NCBI RefSeq assembly: GCF_000247815.1
Contig: NC_021678.1
Coordinates: 124,001 to 188,000, forward strand
Direction: 5' to 3'
Origin: Ficedula albicollis
Taxonomy: Eukaryota; Chordata; Aves; Passeriformes; Muscicapidae
Length of the DNA: 64,000 nucleotides
Below, piece by piece: positions 24,382-38,318 of the stretch; within the stretch, counting starts at the first letter, position 1; the number at the start of each line of letters is the position of its first letter. Both the position numbers and the translations under genes were made by a program. Under the pieces are notes generated by a model. That model had not been told where the DNA came from. It worked only from the letters and a program-made list of their open reading frames with translations, and searched no databases.

Positions 24382-27300
24382 GAGCTTGTGGAACTGGCTG
24401 AATCTGCCCAGCAAGACTTGAGGATGCACAAGTATGTGTTTTTTGAGATCTGTGTGCTTTCTGAAATTACTACCTTACACAATCATGGATTTATTGAGAT
24501 GTTTCCTGAGAAGGTTGCAGTATTATAACAAGAAAATATAAGCTAAAAAAACTAATTGTAATTATCGCCATAAACACAGATCACTTGAACACTGAGAAGA
24601 GAATCAGTTTTAGAACTTTTTCCTTTCCTATCCTCACCACGTGTGCTTCATGCCCATTATCTTGCTAATCCCAGGTATTTTCCTTCACCTTTTAGAGAAA
24701 ATGACAATAAAGACTTTTTTGCTAGCTTTTTCATTTTGTTGTGCTGTCCTTCTCAGTTTGTTCATATCATTATTTTCTCCCTAACTTGATCTCTGTGAGA
24801 CTGTTGAGCTAGAGGGTACACACAGTGCACGATTAATGGCAAATTATCTGTCAGCACAAGTAAGTCTGGAGTCAGCAATAACCAGGGAAAAAAGAAACTG
24901 GGTATCTACAGGCAAACAGAAGTTCTGAGGAACTCAATTGCTGGTCAATGCCAGGAGAAGCCAGTAAAAGGTGATACTAAAATATTTGACACAAAAAAAC
25001 GTATTTAAATATAATCTAAATTAATTTAGTATTTATAAGAGAAAATAAGGCAATCTAATAGATTTTTAGGTGAATTCATAATAGTTCTTTCTCTATATAG
25101 GGTTGAACTTGTAAAATTTTGTACTTATGTTGATGAGATGGTAACAAGTGGTAAAAATTTGTGGTAGATTTCAAGTTCTTCACGGAATGCACCATTTGAA
25201 GAACATAATGCCAGTGGTCTAAGTTTGCCTCTCTGTTTATGACCTTGCCTTCTCCTTACAATATCTTAAACTTGATGCTTCCAACATGAGCCTGAAGGCT
25301 GCACTACAAAGAGAGGGATGCTGAGACAGGGAGGGCTTTGTGTCAGATGTTATGCATAAGTTGTTTCACCTGCATTGGAACTAATTCCTGTCTCGTCAGG
25401 TTTTGGATTTTTTAGTTCTAATTTTCTGTCCCTTTAGATAAATGATTTTTCAGCCTTTTTGAAAAGGGCAGGGTTGGTCTTTTGCTCCAGTTTGGGACTG
25501 ATCTCTAGGGAAACTATCCCCTGGGTAGATGTTCTTTCTGCTCAGTGCTCCATGCCAGAGGCCACAGCTGTGGCCAGCTTGTTGGTCACCAAGAGGATGT
25601 TCCCAGTTTGTGCAAGCACCACTGTCAAAATTGGCTTTAAGTGTTGCTGTGGTGTGAGAGCCTGATTTCAACACTGAGTCCAAGAGCTCCTTTTCTCAAT
25701 GAATTTGTGTCATGGAAACATAATGCATTGCTGAGGTGAGTTCCATGTTCTGTTATCTAATAGAGACTTCTTTTTTTCACCTGAATCCAGCTCCTCTTAG
25801 GTAAACCTGCCCATGTTTTTGAAGGATGAAAGTAAAATTTCTTCCCCGAGTCAGACATTTGCAGTTGTGACCAGCTAGAAGGGAAAGGCAGATATTATGT
25901 TTTTTATGGCTGCGGGCTTAGGACCTTTCCGAGCATGAAAGGAAACCTGAACACAAATATTTATTCAAGAAATGTAGGTGCTGGTGAGCAGCTCTTTATG
26001 TAGCTGACACTGAGAACTCCCTGTATAACAGAACAGTTGTTTTATATGGCGAGCCAGAGCCCCGTGTTACTTGATACTTAAGGATAGTAAAATATGAGTT
26101 TCCAGAAATTTAAAAAGCAACAATGGAGTTCACTTATTCGTTTTTCAGCTGTAGTTACTGAACCCTTGCAGTTCAGACAGCTAAATTTGGCAAGTCCCTG
26201 TATTTTGCATTCTACTTCCTCTGCTTTTTTTTTTTTTTCCAATGAAAACACCAAGGGAAAAATTGACATAAAGATATTGAGGATGACCACTATAATTTTT
26301 TTTCTACAGTGCAAGTTGTGAAAATGTTTGCTTGACATACTGTGATTTTTACTTTACATTCTTTACATACTTACTTTACATACACTTTATATACACTGAG
26401 TAAAGAAAAAAAGGGGAAATATCAGGGAGAGACAGTATTTTTTTTTTTTTTAAATGTCAGAAGGATGAAAGAAGTCAATAAATGGGAAGTATTTTGCAGG
26501 TTGTATTTTTCACTTCAAAATGCAGTGCAAAACCAGTCGATAATGGATTTTTTTTTACCTGGCATTTGTGTTAGAATTGCATTTATTATGATTTTTGAAA
26601 ACTTTAAATGAATATACTGTTATGAAAACCTTTCTTCAGGAGGGTCTGAGTTTTTAAAGAAATTTATTAGTCAAGATTTAATATTTAGTAAAAAATCAAA
26701 AAAAAAATCTCTAAAATCAATTTAGATGGAATGAAAATTTGGTTTAACAAAAGCCTATCTGAGCTGTAAAATCCTGTTGGAAATCTGAGTGCTCAATAAA
26801 CCCTCTGAATTATTAAATCACTCTAGTAAAGATTTTGAATTTAAATTCACTTTCTATGTTCTTTTTTTTTTTTTTTCTTATTTAGTCTGTTTAACAGTAC
26901 ATTTTGACAAATTTATGTTTTATATTTTTTGCCTTTATGTAGAGTGGTTCCACTCCCATCAGCTTGGGCAATGGCTTAATGATTGTACAGCTCCTACCCT
27001 GAAGTTGCTCTGTGCTCCTGTGGTCTTTGCGGGTTTCACAGGCTACAATAAGTCCTCTTGTGTTGTTGGGTTTTGCTTTGTTTTTTAATAGCAACAAAAA
27101 ATGTTCTTTCTGTATGATGATTGTGTAATAGACCTATGAAAAGGGAAGTGTAAAACTCTTTGTCAGGGCAACCTCTTCTGGTCCCAGCTGAAGTTTGGTT
27201 TGCTGCACTTCAGAGGGTGATAAATCACTACCTCTTTATGGAGGCAGGTGCTCTTAGGAAGGTCAGCATTACACTTCAGGCAGAGAGAAGGGACATTTAC

Positions 27301-29180
27301 ATGGTGTGTGCCACTTTGCCACATATTCTGCCTGATCTTCAGTGTGCCCAGTCTGACAGCTTTCCCTGTTCAGGTTTAATAGGAGAAGTCGCAGGGCCCA
27401 GCACATCAGTGCTCCAGCGTTGCAAAATGAGTTTGGAATCTGCACTAGGGTTGTTGGTAGCAAATTGTTTTCTAATACCTGGCTAATTGCTGCAGGCACA
27501 GGAAGGTTGTATCTTGTGGCAGTTGTGGGATAACCAAGTGTTATTTGAGTGCAAATGTTCGGGTGGGCAGCAGTGTGCAGTCCTAGTCAAACTGTTCTGC
27601 AGAACAGAGGGAGATGGAGTCCTGCTCCTGCAGGCATTGCTCCTCGTGATCTGATCTTGACATTTGTGTGTGTGTGTGAGAAGCTGTGTGCTGAAGTGCT
27701 GCTAGCTCAGCTCCAGTCTTGGTGCTCCTCGAGATGAGGAGGGGTGTAATGTGGGCATGGCCACAGGACAGGGGAGAGCCACTTTCCAAGGTTTGTGCCC
27801 AGCTGTTGCAGGATTCTGCTGCTTGGAGCAGTTCATGAGCTGGGGTTACCTGCTCTTATTCCAGGGCAGCAAAACTTGAGTCAGATTGGTTTAGCAGCAT
27901 AGTGCAGTCTTTTAAAATAAGTCTTTCCATGGGGATGGATGTTTCCCAAGATGCCACTGAAATATTCATCCAACACAGTAATGTCAGTTTGCTTGTTTTT
28001 CTGCTATCACTGCTTTTACTGATGCGAGGAAGGGCATTGCTATGCCATTTACAGTACTTAAATTATTTTTTTGTTGGCTAGGATAATTCCATTGACTTGA
28101 ATTCACTCCTTTCTCAGTTAGTCCTGCACTACCATATAATATTTTAAATATCTCTACAAGCTGCCAGAGGACAGACTGGTAAATGTAAGCTGCCATCTTG
28201 CACCATTCAAGTTTCCCCACAAAAAGTAGTCTGGCTTGCAAGGTCATTTCCAGGAAATCCTGAAGGAGAGCAACAGCACATTTTAAATGTCATTACTTTT
28301 TAGTGCATTGCCATTATCTGATGACAAAACTAATTGTTCTTGGAAAACATTGTTTATTTAAACAGCAATTCTTTAGTACCTCACGTTAAGAATATTCTCA
28401 GTGGGATCAAATAATTCCTTATAATATTAATCAGTAAGGAGAATTAAATCATCCTCAAGAGCATAATTACTGGTACTGTAAAATATGCAGCATAAATTAT
28501 TGTCAGGTGCAGACAGGTATGGGTATCTTCAAAGGGCATCATTAAAACCAGCAGATGAAGCTGAAATTTATGGTCTTGGTATAGTGACTTGGAACTGGAA
28601 GTGGTGAAGTCGCCGAGCAGTATAACAATCTGTCTGGACACATAACAGCATGTTTCAGTTTTGCTGCACCTTGGCATGTATCATTTCCCAGTGGCAAATA
28701 CAAATCCCAGTTCTGATTTTAGATTCCTAGCCACAAGCAGCAATAAGTTTTGTTCTCTCAAACATTTTGGGATGTGTCTTTGGAGATGCATTTTCCCGTG
28801 GGTTTCCAGGTGTGCTGTGTGCAAGGCAAGTTCTAGAGGCTCTTTAGCACAGCACTGAAAGCTGGAACAGCTGACAGGTCCTTATTTTCATTTCATCTCC
28901 CGTTCTCTCTGGGGCACTGTGCTCTCCAGTGCTTTTCTGTAGCTGTTGCTTTATGCTCCTCAGCTGCCACAGAGAAGACAAATTTTCACTGTTTACCTTT
29001 GGTGCTAAAGCTTGGGAAGGGCCCTTGTTTCTCCCAAAGAAATGTATGTTGAGCTTCCCAAGCTGTTCATTATGCAGTGCAGTTATTATGCTCACTTCAC
29101 TCATCAACCTTAGTCTTTGAGTGTGTATATAGATACTTTTTGAACTTTTTTTTATACTTTATATATTTTTATAGATACTT

Positions 29181-29200
29181 TTATCATGCCTTCATGATAA
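29181..29200. other. Short perfect hairpin
   Basis: TTATCATG-cctt-CATGATAA is a perfect 8-bp stem with a 4-base loop. The 12-base motif ATAGATACTTTT occurs twice just before it (29129-29140 and 29171-29182). This could be chance in AT-rich DNA. Confidence 0.6.
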
Positions 29201-29810
29201 TCTGTCAGCTGGGTGCTGAAACTGCTGAAATTTGCATGTAGTAGGATAAGCATTTCCCCAGTTAAGGCAAAAAGCTGTTTTTAAGGATGTTTTTAACAGT
29301 TCTTTGCTCAGTATTAAACTCTTACTTTTTTAATAGGGAGACAAGAATCCAGCTGCATCAAGCTTAATGTAGAAATTGCTGTATATTTTTATGGCCTGCA
29401 TTATTCAGCAAGCCTGACAAGATGATAGCAATGCTCTCTTCTGGTCGTAAATTCTGCAAGATGCTTAGATACACATGATCATAATGTTGGCATAAATATG
29501 CTGATGGATACAGTCATAATTAATTTTTAGATGCTTCTTGTAATTATCCCAGCGATAGATGTCTAAATTTGTCCATATCTACTAGAGAAAATGTCCCACT
29601 CTATTACAGCTTGTTGTAAAATTGAATGGCTGCAGAGTCTGAAGCTGTGGTTCTGCTGTTGCAGTTTTGTTCCACAGGTGTATGATTTTTATGTTGTGCT
29701 GTCAAAAATATCTTTGGAGATGCAGGAGACAAAAGCTGGTCAATTTAGTTATACATTTTTATTTTGCTGTAGCTCCTGACAAAAGCAGAGGCACCACCAG
29801 GGCAATACAG

Positions 29811-29972
29811 ATGTTTCATTTTCTTGTGCTTTCATTTGTTTCATTTTTTGCACTTTTCATTTTCCTGGATGTACTTGGTGAGTGCCAGCAGTTTCCAGAA
29901 GCAGGATGTGCCAGCCAGAACATTAGAACAGGCCTGTGTGTGGAGCTCCAGAAGGATTGCTACAGGTACTGA
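29811..29972 (+). CDS. Small ORF with signal-peptide-like start and four cysteines (weak candidate)
   Basis: The frame encodes 53 residues from ATG at 29811. Residues 1-23 are strongly hydrophobic (MFHFLVLSFVSFFALFIFLD), like a signal peptide or membrane anchor. The remainder has four cysteines spaced C-x7-C-x9-C-x6-C and ends in CYRY. A pyrimidine-rich acceptor-like sequence ending in TAG lies about 40 bases upstream (near 29772). The same frame is open further upstream to an ATG at 29667. The context around the ATG is weak, with C at position -3. The cysteine pattern does not match avian beta-defensins. Chance is the leading explanation. Confidence 0.12.
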   Translation: MFHFLVLSFVSFFALFIFLDVLGECQQFPEAGCASQNIRTGLCVELQKDCYRY

Positions 29973-32900
29973 TGTCCTGCCTGAGAAGAAGTAAAGGAGT
30001 AATGATGGTGGTGAACCTGGTCCGTGTGGGATGCAATCAAACCTTGTGTGATTTAAACTGCTCGTGGACTGAATGAATGAAGCTCAGAGAATGAATGTGG
30101 ACCCTGTCCTTTTATGTATTTTCCCTGCAGAGAGAATAACAGGAAACACAGGAGAAAGAAATCAGCCATCTGACAGCCTTTGACCCATGGTGGGCTTTCT
30201 ATCATGTGTGTTTTGGCAGTCTGACACTCATTTAGTCTTTCTGACTGCCACATGGTGAGTTAATTGTTTCCATTTTATAAAGCATGGAAAAGATCTGAAT
30301 ATTCTATGAAAGGAGTTTTGCATTAGCATCACACCAAGAGTGCATCTTTCTCTTCATCCCTTCAACAAAAAGGACTTGAAATTTGCCACTTTAAGTGAAA
30401 ATTTGAATACTGAAGCATTAAATTGATGGAGATTAGCACAGCAGTAAGTGTTAGAAAAATTATGTACTCTTCAGTGTGCAGTTTTTATCAAAGCTTTCTC
30501 TGTCAATAAAATGCTGTGTCCAAAGATGCACTTACCTTGGAATTTGGAAAAAAAAATACTGATTTTTGCATTTGAACAACTGGTAAGCCTTAAGAGAAAA
30601 ACACTTGCTCATCTTTCTTTCTGATGCTTACCTTCACAGGGTGTATATTTATAACCTTACTGTTCTAATAATCTTAAACAACTAGCCCTGAGAATAAATG
30701 AAGCGTGACTTTGTTGCAATTCATTCTTCTTGCTGAAAGGGATTAAATAATATAAATCAAGGGTTAGTGGAAGCATTGCCTTGGATTTTGGATGCTTTTC
30801 AGAGCCTCTTTTAGAAGGCTCTCTCTGAATTCCTTTGTTGAGAATGCTCTCTAGGAGGAAAAATATGACCTGGGATCTGTTTGTTATTCCGTGGGTGTTG
30901 TGCTGACAGCAGCAGGACAACAATGGGTGTCAGGAGAGCCAGGTGACAGAATTGCTGTCGGGGTGCACAGCCACACTCTGTGCACAGGTCCACGTGCTCT
31001 TTGGTGCTGGGTGAGGCTGCTGCCAGCTGGAGTTTTAGTGACATGAGCACTGCAGAGGAAGCCTGATCTTGTCTGCCATCAACCACCCTCTCTGTTGGAC
31101 AAGAGAACATCAAATATTTACTACCTGCTCTACCTTTTGATTCTGCTGAGGCTGGCTGTGCTCTCTGTTCAGTGCAGCTGTGCTGAGGGTGAGCCAGAGA
31201 GAGGAAGGCTACCCATTGTTTCTCAGAAGTTCTGACGAACTCCAAACTTGGGTCTCTCTGCACTGCCCATGCAGGTGGCTGCTGGAGCTGCAGCTGGTGC
31301 TATTCCCTGTTAGACCATCCTTAAATTCAAAAACAGGGCCCCTCTGGTGGTGATCAGGTCAGGAATCTGATCACTCTGATCCCAGAACCAGGCTCCACTC
31401 ATGAGAAGATTAGGACTCTCGCTACTGCATTATTTGCCACAAAGAAAAATTTGGTGGTGGGGTTTTTTTGGTTGGTTAGTTGATTGATTGATTTTTTTTT
31501 GGTGGGATTTGGTCGTGGGTTCTTTGTGCATGGCTGTTTTTTGGTTTTTTTTTTTTGCTTCAAAAATAGATATCAGAGTAATTATGGAGATTAGATTTAA
31601 TGCAAACCAACTTAAAAAGACAAATGCCACCAGGACCTTAAAATTCTGTCTTAATCAAATTCTGTTTTCAGTGTTTGTTTGAAGGAGTTTCTAATACTGC
31701 AAAACAAACTGCACAGGGTGTTTAGCTTGCTATAACTATGCTCTGAAAGCCTGACTTTAGCCAGAATCTGGAATTCTTGTTAGGCTCACTGGCACACTTG
31801 CATCCCCATCCTACTTGTTTCAAAACAGAAGAATCCTGAAACCAGCAATCCTTTAGAGTTTTCAAAGCTCAGAGTGTGTTGTTAGTTACCTGCTGGAGGG
31901 CTGTGCTTTTTTTCATTCCCCAGGTTTATCAGGATTTTTGTGCTAAGATGAGTCTCCGTGTTCCTGTAGCAGCTCAGGCAAGAGCAGCCCCACTCATGCA
32001 CTGCCTTGCTTTCTTCATGTCCCTGCTTCACGCTGGGATGCAGCATTACTCAGGAAGCCAGAGGCTTTTTCAAGACCTGCCTGTTAATTATTTCTCCTCC
32101 ACAGGCACAGCCAGCCTGTGTTTTTCTGTAGTTATGCACACAGGCTCTGCACGAGGAGGTTTTGCTGGTTTTAGCTGGCTTGCTCTTGACTGTCCAGTAA
32201 CTTACACAGTTTGAATTGCTCTTGCTAAAATGTAACTAAGGGTTTTCTGAAGTTTGACATCAGGCCGACTCATGCTCTTTTGCCAGCCATTCTGTATTTC
32301 AGTGATTGAAGACATTTTTTCCTTGCTGAAGAGTACTTTATTAAAAATAAAGGCAGTCACATCTTGAAACTTGAATTTGGGTTGGAGGAAGAGGTGTTAT
32401 TTTTATGCATTTTAAGGGATAAAATAGTTGTCTTTCTAAAGTATTTTTTTTTCTCAGTAGAGGAATGTGATCCTATTGGTTTTAAAGTGCATTGTCCTAA
32501 AAATGTACACATATGTAGGAATCTGTCTCCCTCCTGGATAAAGAGGAAGCTCCAGAGCTCCTGGATGAGATGTTGGGAATCTGTAGGTGTGGGTGAAAGG
32601 TATCAGAAGGGTACCTGTGCAGCCAGGATTGTTTAGGACAGTGATGGCCTCAATCCCAGCCATCCAGGCTTTGGTATGTTGTATTGTGGTCCAGAAACTT
32701 CCTGTATTAATTCACTTCCTTTATATTGCCTAATTCTTAGATTTACTAGGGAACCTGGCTGGGGCCTGACAGAGAATAAAATGTACCCCATGAAATGCTG
32801 GTCAGTGCAAACTGCAGAGCTATAAACGATATATATTTGTTATTTACTAAAAATTCACATGTGCAGTGTGAGCTTACATCTTTGCAATTATCTAGAAATG

Positions 32901-35900
32901 CACAAGAAAATAAGTTTAATTAAACAAGTGTATGAAGATTGATTAAAAAATAGTTGTGTGACTATTTACAGGACAACTTCTTTCTGCAGAAACAATTTTC
33001 AGTGCTTAAAAGGAATGTCAGTTATGGGTTTGCAGTTTCCTTTTCGTTTGTTCTCCATGGTCTCCCTTATTCTTTCCCAGAGCCTGCACAGGTCAGTGGA
33101 TCCTCTGCTGGCAAAGCCCTTGGCATCCCAGTGTGGATGTGGAGAAACTCGTGCCTGCTTTAAATGGCAAAAAGTTGGCACATTTGTTAACTTCAGTATG
33201 TTTCAAGAAGACAAACATTTGACAGTCAAAAAAAGTGCTTTTGATAATTTTTAATAGAGAAGTTGTTCCAAGTATCAGGCACTGGCTCTCTGCTTCCAAG
33301 TCAGGATACCTGTGAAGTGGCTTGGCAGGTAATACATGAGATTAACCCCATCTAACCTCAAAGTCATCTTTTCACAATGTGCAGTAATTGTATTCAGCAG
33401 AATCTGAGCGAGGATGTCTGCAGCTGGAGCTGTAGAAATAGTCTGCATCATTTATCATCTTGGTCTGCAGACAGGAAGCAGAAAAGCTCTAAAGAATCTT
33501 TAAAAGAATAATTTCAAACTAAAATGCCTTTCATACGATTTTAGGGTGTTTCTGTTCAGAAGTAGCCACCATGTGGAACTCCAAGTTTTATGAAAATAGC
33601 TGCATGTGACCAGCAGCTGACAACCTGGATAGCTTCTTAGGCAGCTTTAAAAACCATTTCTTTTGTTAGAACTACTTCCTTGGAAAATTTGGCTGTGATA
33701 CAGATTGTACAATGCCTTTGCAGTTCAAAACAGAAGACAATTTTTCTTCCACCATTTCAGCTCTGGAAATTGTTACATTCATTTGCAAATACATTTTATT
33801 TTCAGTCTCTTGTCAATGAAGAAACAGCTCTCTTGGCCTGAAAGCAAAAGTATGTTTTGTTTTGTTTTTTTGTTTATGGGCCATATAGTTGAAATAGTAT
33901 GTTTTCTACTTTATGCAAAGTTTTACAAGACTATTTGTTAATGTCCTGTCATTAGGAACTTGATATATTTTTGGGATACATACTTTGTATGCACATGTAC
34001 AGCTGTTCCTAAATATAGAATAAGTGGGAGCTCAAAAGCCCTGGGCTTACATGTTTGATGCATTATTGGTTTGGGATTTCCTCTGTATTATTTAGAAGGT
34101 GTAACTTGAGAAGCAATCACATGATTCTTCCCTTCCCTTCCCTTTCTCTGCATGGCCAGTGAACAAGTTCCCACATTTTGAAATTGGAGATGCAGTTTTT
34201 CCCATCTTGTGTTGAGGTTGTTGAGTGGTAATTTTTCAGATAATGTTCTAAAAACAGTGATTTTGTGTCCTCCTTACATATAAGTGCCACAGGCTGCTAA
34301 ACTTTCAGCTAAGAGATCTGTATTTTGATAGTGTTCATATTTACTTAATTTCTTCATGTACTTTCTGTCACTTCGTTTGCTTTTGAAGAGGCAGAAAACG
34401 AATCTGTCAGCTGTATCTGTACTAATTATGTGTTACTTCAAATGTAGACTCAATAATCCAGTTTTAGCAAACGTCTTTTTTAACCATGTAACTCTCTTCT
34501 GTGGCTTTAAACCACATTCCAGTGACAAAATCAAGCTGTTATTTTTCAGTAAACAAATAAATGGAATGCACATCCTGCCTTCTAAGTGAGGAGATAGGGA
34601 AGGGAAAGAAACATCCAGAGCAATGAAATCTGCTCCTTGTTAAGACCATTATCTGCCTTAATGCAATCATGTCCAGGTCCAGACATCCCCTCATCAGTGC
34701 AGCCTGGACAGATAGCACAGCAGCCCTTCAGACAGGACAGATAACAGCAGTGCCAGTGTCTGAATGTGCATCCAAAAGCAGTGAAACCAGGGGACAAGAG
34801 AGAGCTCTGGGCCTGTCTCTGGTGACACAAGTAATACACTTCCACTGGTCATTTCTTGGTAGTTGACTGTACTTTTTTTTTCATCAATAAAAATGAAAAA
34901 TACTTGCTGCAAAGGCAAAGCTGAAATCTCCTTTGGAGAGAGGTAGTGGAGAGACCTTTAGTTGTTCCTCAGTAGCCTTGTTTAGAAGCCAACACTTTCA
35001 ACATTCCAGCAAAAGAAAAGCCAATGTTCTGTTCTTTTTTTTTTAATTTATTTTTCCTTTTCTTTTCCTCCTTCAACTTTTAGTATTTATTAATGTGATT
35101 TTCTCTGGGACCCAGGCTTCTGGCCAGCCAGTTTGTCATCTATCAGGAGGCTGGGGTTTAAGTGCTTATGTAGTTTAAAGTGTATAAATTGAAGAGCTTA
35201 CAGAAGGCCTAGGAATGGTGAGGAATGTTATTCCTACTTCTTGTGGTGGATGTTTGGGGAGTGTAAATAATGCATGTGGCATTGATTTTGCTAAAACAGG
35301 TGTTGCCTTGTGTGTCCAGCCCTCTTAACACTAATCCTGCAGATTTCTATCCTGTGGAATAGGACTGGTGCCTTTCTAATCACAGTGATGAGACTGGTCA
35401 CGTGCAAAACCCTGAGTGTGCTGCATCTGAAGTGCTGGTGAGACTGCCTTCTGCAGTAATTTATTCTTGGTTTTCCCTGCCTCACCAGGGCAGAAAATGG
35501 CTATAGAGCAGCTATTACTTCAGCTTTTCCCTTTCTTCCTGTTATCCCTTGTTACATCTCCAGATCAGTGGGGCTGGTTAAGAGCCTGCTGTTTTGTATA
35601 GGATATGGGTGTTCTGTGTTCCCCATTACAGCTTGTGCTCCTAGAGCATTCCAGAGGAGTAACATTTGGAAGCAGAATTCTTAGTTAGAAGAAAAGAAGG
35701 TTTTGAGTTTCTTGACAAGAATGAACAGTTTCTTCTATGTCCTAATAGACCCAAAGCAATAAATCCTTTTACAAGGATTACCAAGGCAATTTTCCTTTTA
35801 CAAATGGAAAATACGAAAACTCCTGTGTATTTGTACAAGACTTGCCTCTTGTCCTAACACAAGTGGTAAAAAAAAAAAAGAACTTTTTGACTGTCTCTTT

Positions 35901-38301
35901 TTTTATTTTGTACCTTGATAATAGTTCTGCTGGAATGAAGATTCTGTATGAGAGTGTGGCAAGAGAGGTGGTCTGTCATTTCCCTGTACTGAGTTTTTCT
36001 GTCTTTTCTCTGAATCAGGTTCCCCCCCCACCAAAAAAAAAACCAAACTAATGTGATTCCTGACAACTCTGCTTGTTTGTCTCCTTTAAACTAGAGAAAG
36101 CATTGAGAAATAGCTGTGGAAGGAAGATACTTCACTGCCCCCCTTGTACCCTGAGACTTGAATGATCTCTCAGTGCTGTTGTTGCTGTGCAGGTTTAATG
36201 CCTACCTGTGAGAAACCATTCCTGCTTGGCTCTTCCTTGAGCTTTCACTCAAGTAGGATTGCCACTGGAGGGCTTGCTCCTTTGGATCCTTTTGCTTTCC
36301 TGTGCCTGACGTGATTTGTTCAGGCTAGGAAAGAAACTGGCTTCACCAAGCCAGAGCTGCACTGTGAATTCCAATAGCTTATCTTCTGGCATTTTCTGGC
36401 TGCAGAAGGATGATAAAAACATTGCCTCAAGAAGTCTTCACCACTGACTCCTGTGAGTGCCTTCTGGTAGAAGACAGGCTTTTCAGCCTTCTTTTCTTGG
36501 GGAAAGAGGGTTGGTTTGGCTAAATTTAAAGGTTCAGTGCTGCTAAATCAGCAAGGGCAAGGAGGTTAATGTGGGCTTTTTGTCACTGCTTTTTCCAGCT
36601 GTTGTTAACCAGAGGCGTGAAGGTAGTACACTGTATTTTATGGATTTACTGAGGTGCACAGGGGTGATGTTTAATTAAGCCTTTGTGATTACAGGCACTG
36701 GCCCCAAGCCCAAACAAAGCTGCAGCTGTTTGGGATGCTGTGGGTTGAGTGATCTCTGCTGCCAGAGGAGAATGAAGGGGAGAAGATAAATCACTGCCAG
36801 AGCAGGGTGCACCTTGCATGGACCTGTGAGAGGGAAGCAGTTATGAACACAGTTTTCATTCCAGTGCTCTGTAGCACCCATTTTTGGAAGAATGCACGTA
36901 GGAAGTTGAGATGTGGCCACTGAACCAAGCTATTGGCTTCTTTTGCTCTTTTGGTTGTTGGTTTTTATCCTTCTTTGGTAATTGCTTTTTCATGTTGTAT
37001 GCTAAGTTATTTAGGAAGCAGCCTACTTGTTAGGTGCATCCCAGAAAAGCATTAAATTGTGATTCAGTCCTCTCTTTAGAGAGTGATCAGTGTGAGTACG
37101 GGATTGGATAGCCTGTTGTTAATGGATTTCAGTTTAGGAAGAGAGGAAGTAAGTTGGAAGATCAAGGGCATCTTGTAACAGAGGGGAAACAGACTGGACA
37201 AAGGAATTTCAGGTACCAACCCAGTGCAAATATTAAAGAAACATTATAGCAAATGGAATTTAAGGAGTTGATAAAGAAAGAAGGATTAATGGGGCAAGCT
37301 GAAATAGCTGTCATAGTGACTCCAGTATCGAGGCACTGATGTATTTCCATCTAGCAATCTCTTTGTAAGCTGTAATTTTTCTCTTTGCTTAAAATAAATA
37401 TTGTCTGTTGCTACATAAATATAGGATGTGCCTGACAAATTGGAAAGGAAAAATGATCCTGATGAATTTCTCCAACTTGTCAATCTATCTGCAAAATTGA
37501 GAAGGCAATAGCATTACTGGTACACCCCAGTACAAATGAATCTGGTAGGTAAATTGGAGCAATGCTAGCAGTTGGATTCTTGGTTAGTGTGTATGGCTGA
37601 GAACTGGGACTTTGGTGTTTCTCTGGTTTTATCTACTTCACTGTAAGATTGATGTATTTGATAGTCTCTCTGTGCCTTGGTTTACCCACCTTTACTTAAC
37701 AAAAGGAAGATTTGTGCTTAAAAAAAGAAAAGAAAACCAACCAACAAAAAAGATAAATTCAGGGGCATGTATTTTCACTTCTCCTTTAATACCTTTAAAG
37801 GTTCTTAAAGCCTAACATTAGAAATCCAAGGATTTATGCCTCATGATCTCTCAGGATCACCTCCATTCCTCTTAAGTCTGCAGGGAAGCAGTTTTGGAAT
37901 CCTGTGCATTGGTTAAAAATACTGCTCCAGAGATCAGCATTATCTTGGTGCTTTATCACAGAGATAGTGGTTTTCATTGGCTTTGGTGCTCCTCAAATTT
38001 ATTTTTTTTTTCCTTTTAAAACAATGAGCTTTCCCCCCTACATTTGTGCAATCTTCTTTGCTGGTTTGGCAAGACACTGAGGAACTGGGAACAGCATAAC
38101 ACAAGCGATTTTTTCCAGAAATAGGATCCTTTTGTAGCCAGTAATAGGAAATGAAGTTTTGAGAGGCAAGTGAAAAAAAAACCCCATGAAAAGGAAAGTT
38201 TTTCTTTCCTTGCTGATTCCTGACTTTGACAGTCAGAAAGCAGTGGAAAATAAACTGTTGGTCAGGGACGACCTTGGAAAATGGATGCAAGGAATACAGT
38301 T
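29973..38301. other. Unique non-coding stretch, no gene supported
   Basis: The longest frame is 150 codons on the minus strand (30811-31263). It has no recognisable domain and is interleaved with stops in the neighbouring frames. Low-complexity tracts include the G/T-rich stretch at 31449-31556, a CCCTT repeat at about 34129-34148 and a C9/A10 junction at about 36020-36042. Nothing here supports a gene. Confidence 0.55.
31449..31556. repeat. G/T-rich strand-asymmetric low-complexity tract
   Basis: About 100 bases are made almost entirely of G and T on the plus strand, including GGTTGGTTAGTTGATTGATT and several T8-T13 runs. The complementary strand is A/C-rich. This is simple sequence, not a known transposon. 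Confidence 0.8.
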
Positions 38302-38318
38302 TGTGTGTGTGTGTGTGT
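38302..38318. repeat. TG dinucleotide microsatellite
   Basis: About eight TG units, uninterrupted. Confidence 0.95.

Larger units (their letters stand above)
20986..29810. other. Unique non-coding stretch, no gene supported
   Basis: The segment contains several short low-complexity tracts: T and A runs at about 21927-21969, a (GT)n at about 22924-22935, an imperfect CTTTACATA repeat at 26351-26397, a T15 run at 26862-26876 and a (TG)n at about 27665-27679. The longest open frames are about 108 codons and none resembles a known protein. Small palindromes at 24358-24381 and 29181-29200 are listed separately. Confidence 0.55.

Noticed and set aside
30811..31263. 150-codon minus-strand frame
   Set aside because: No known domain. 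Composition is that of translated non-coding DNA.
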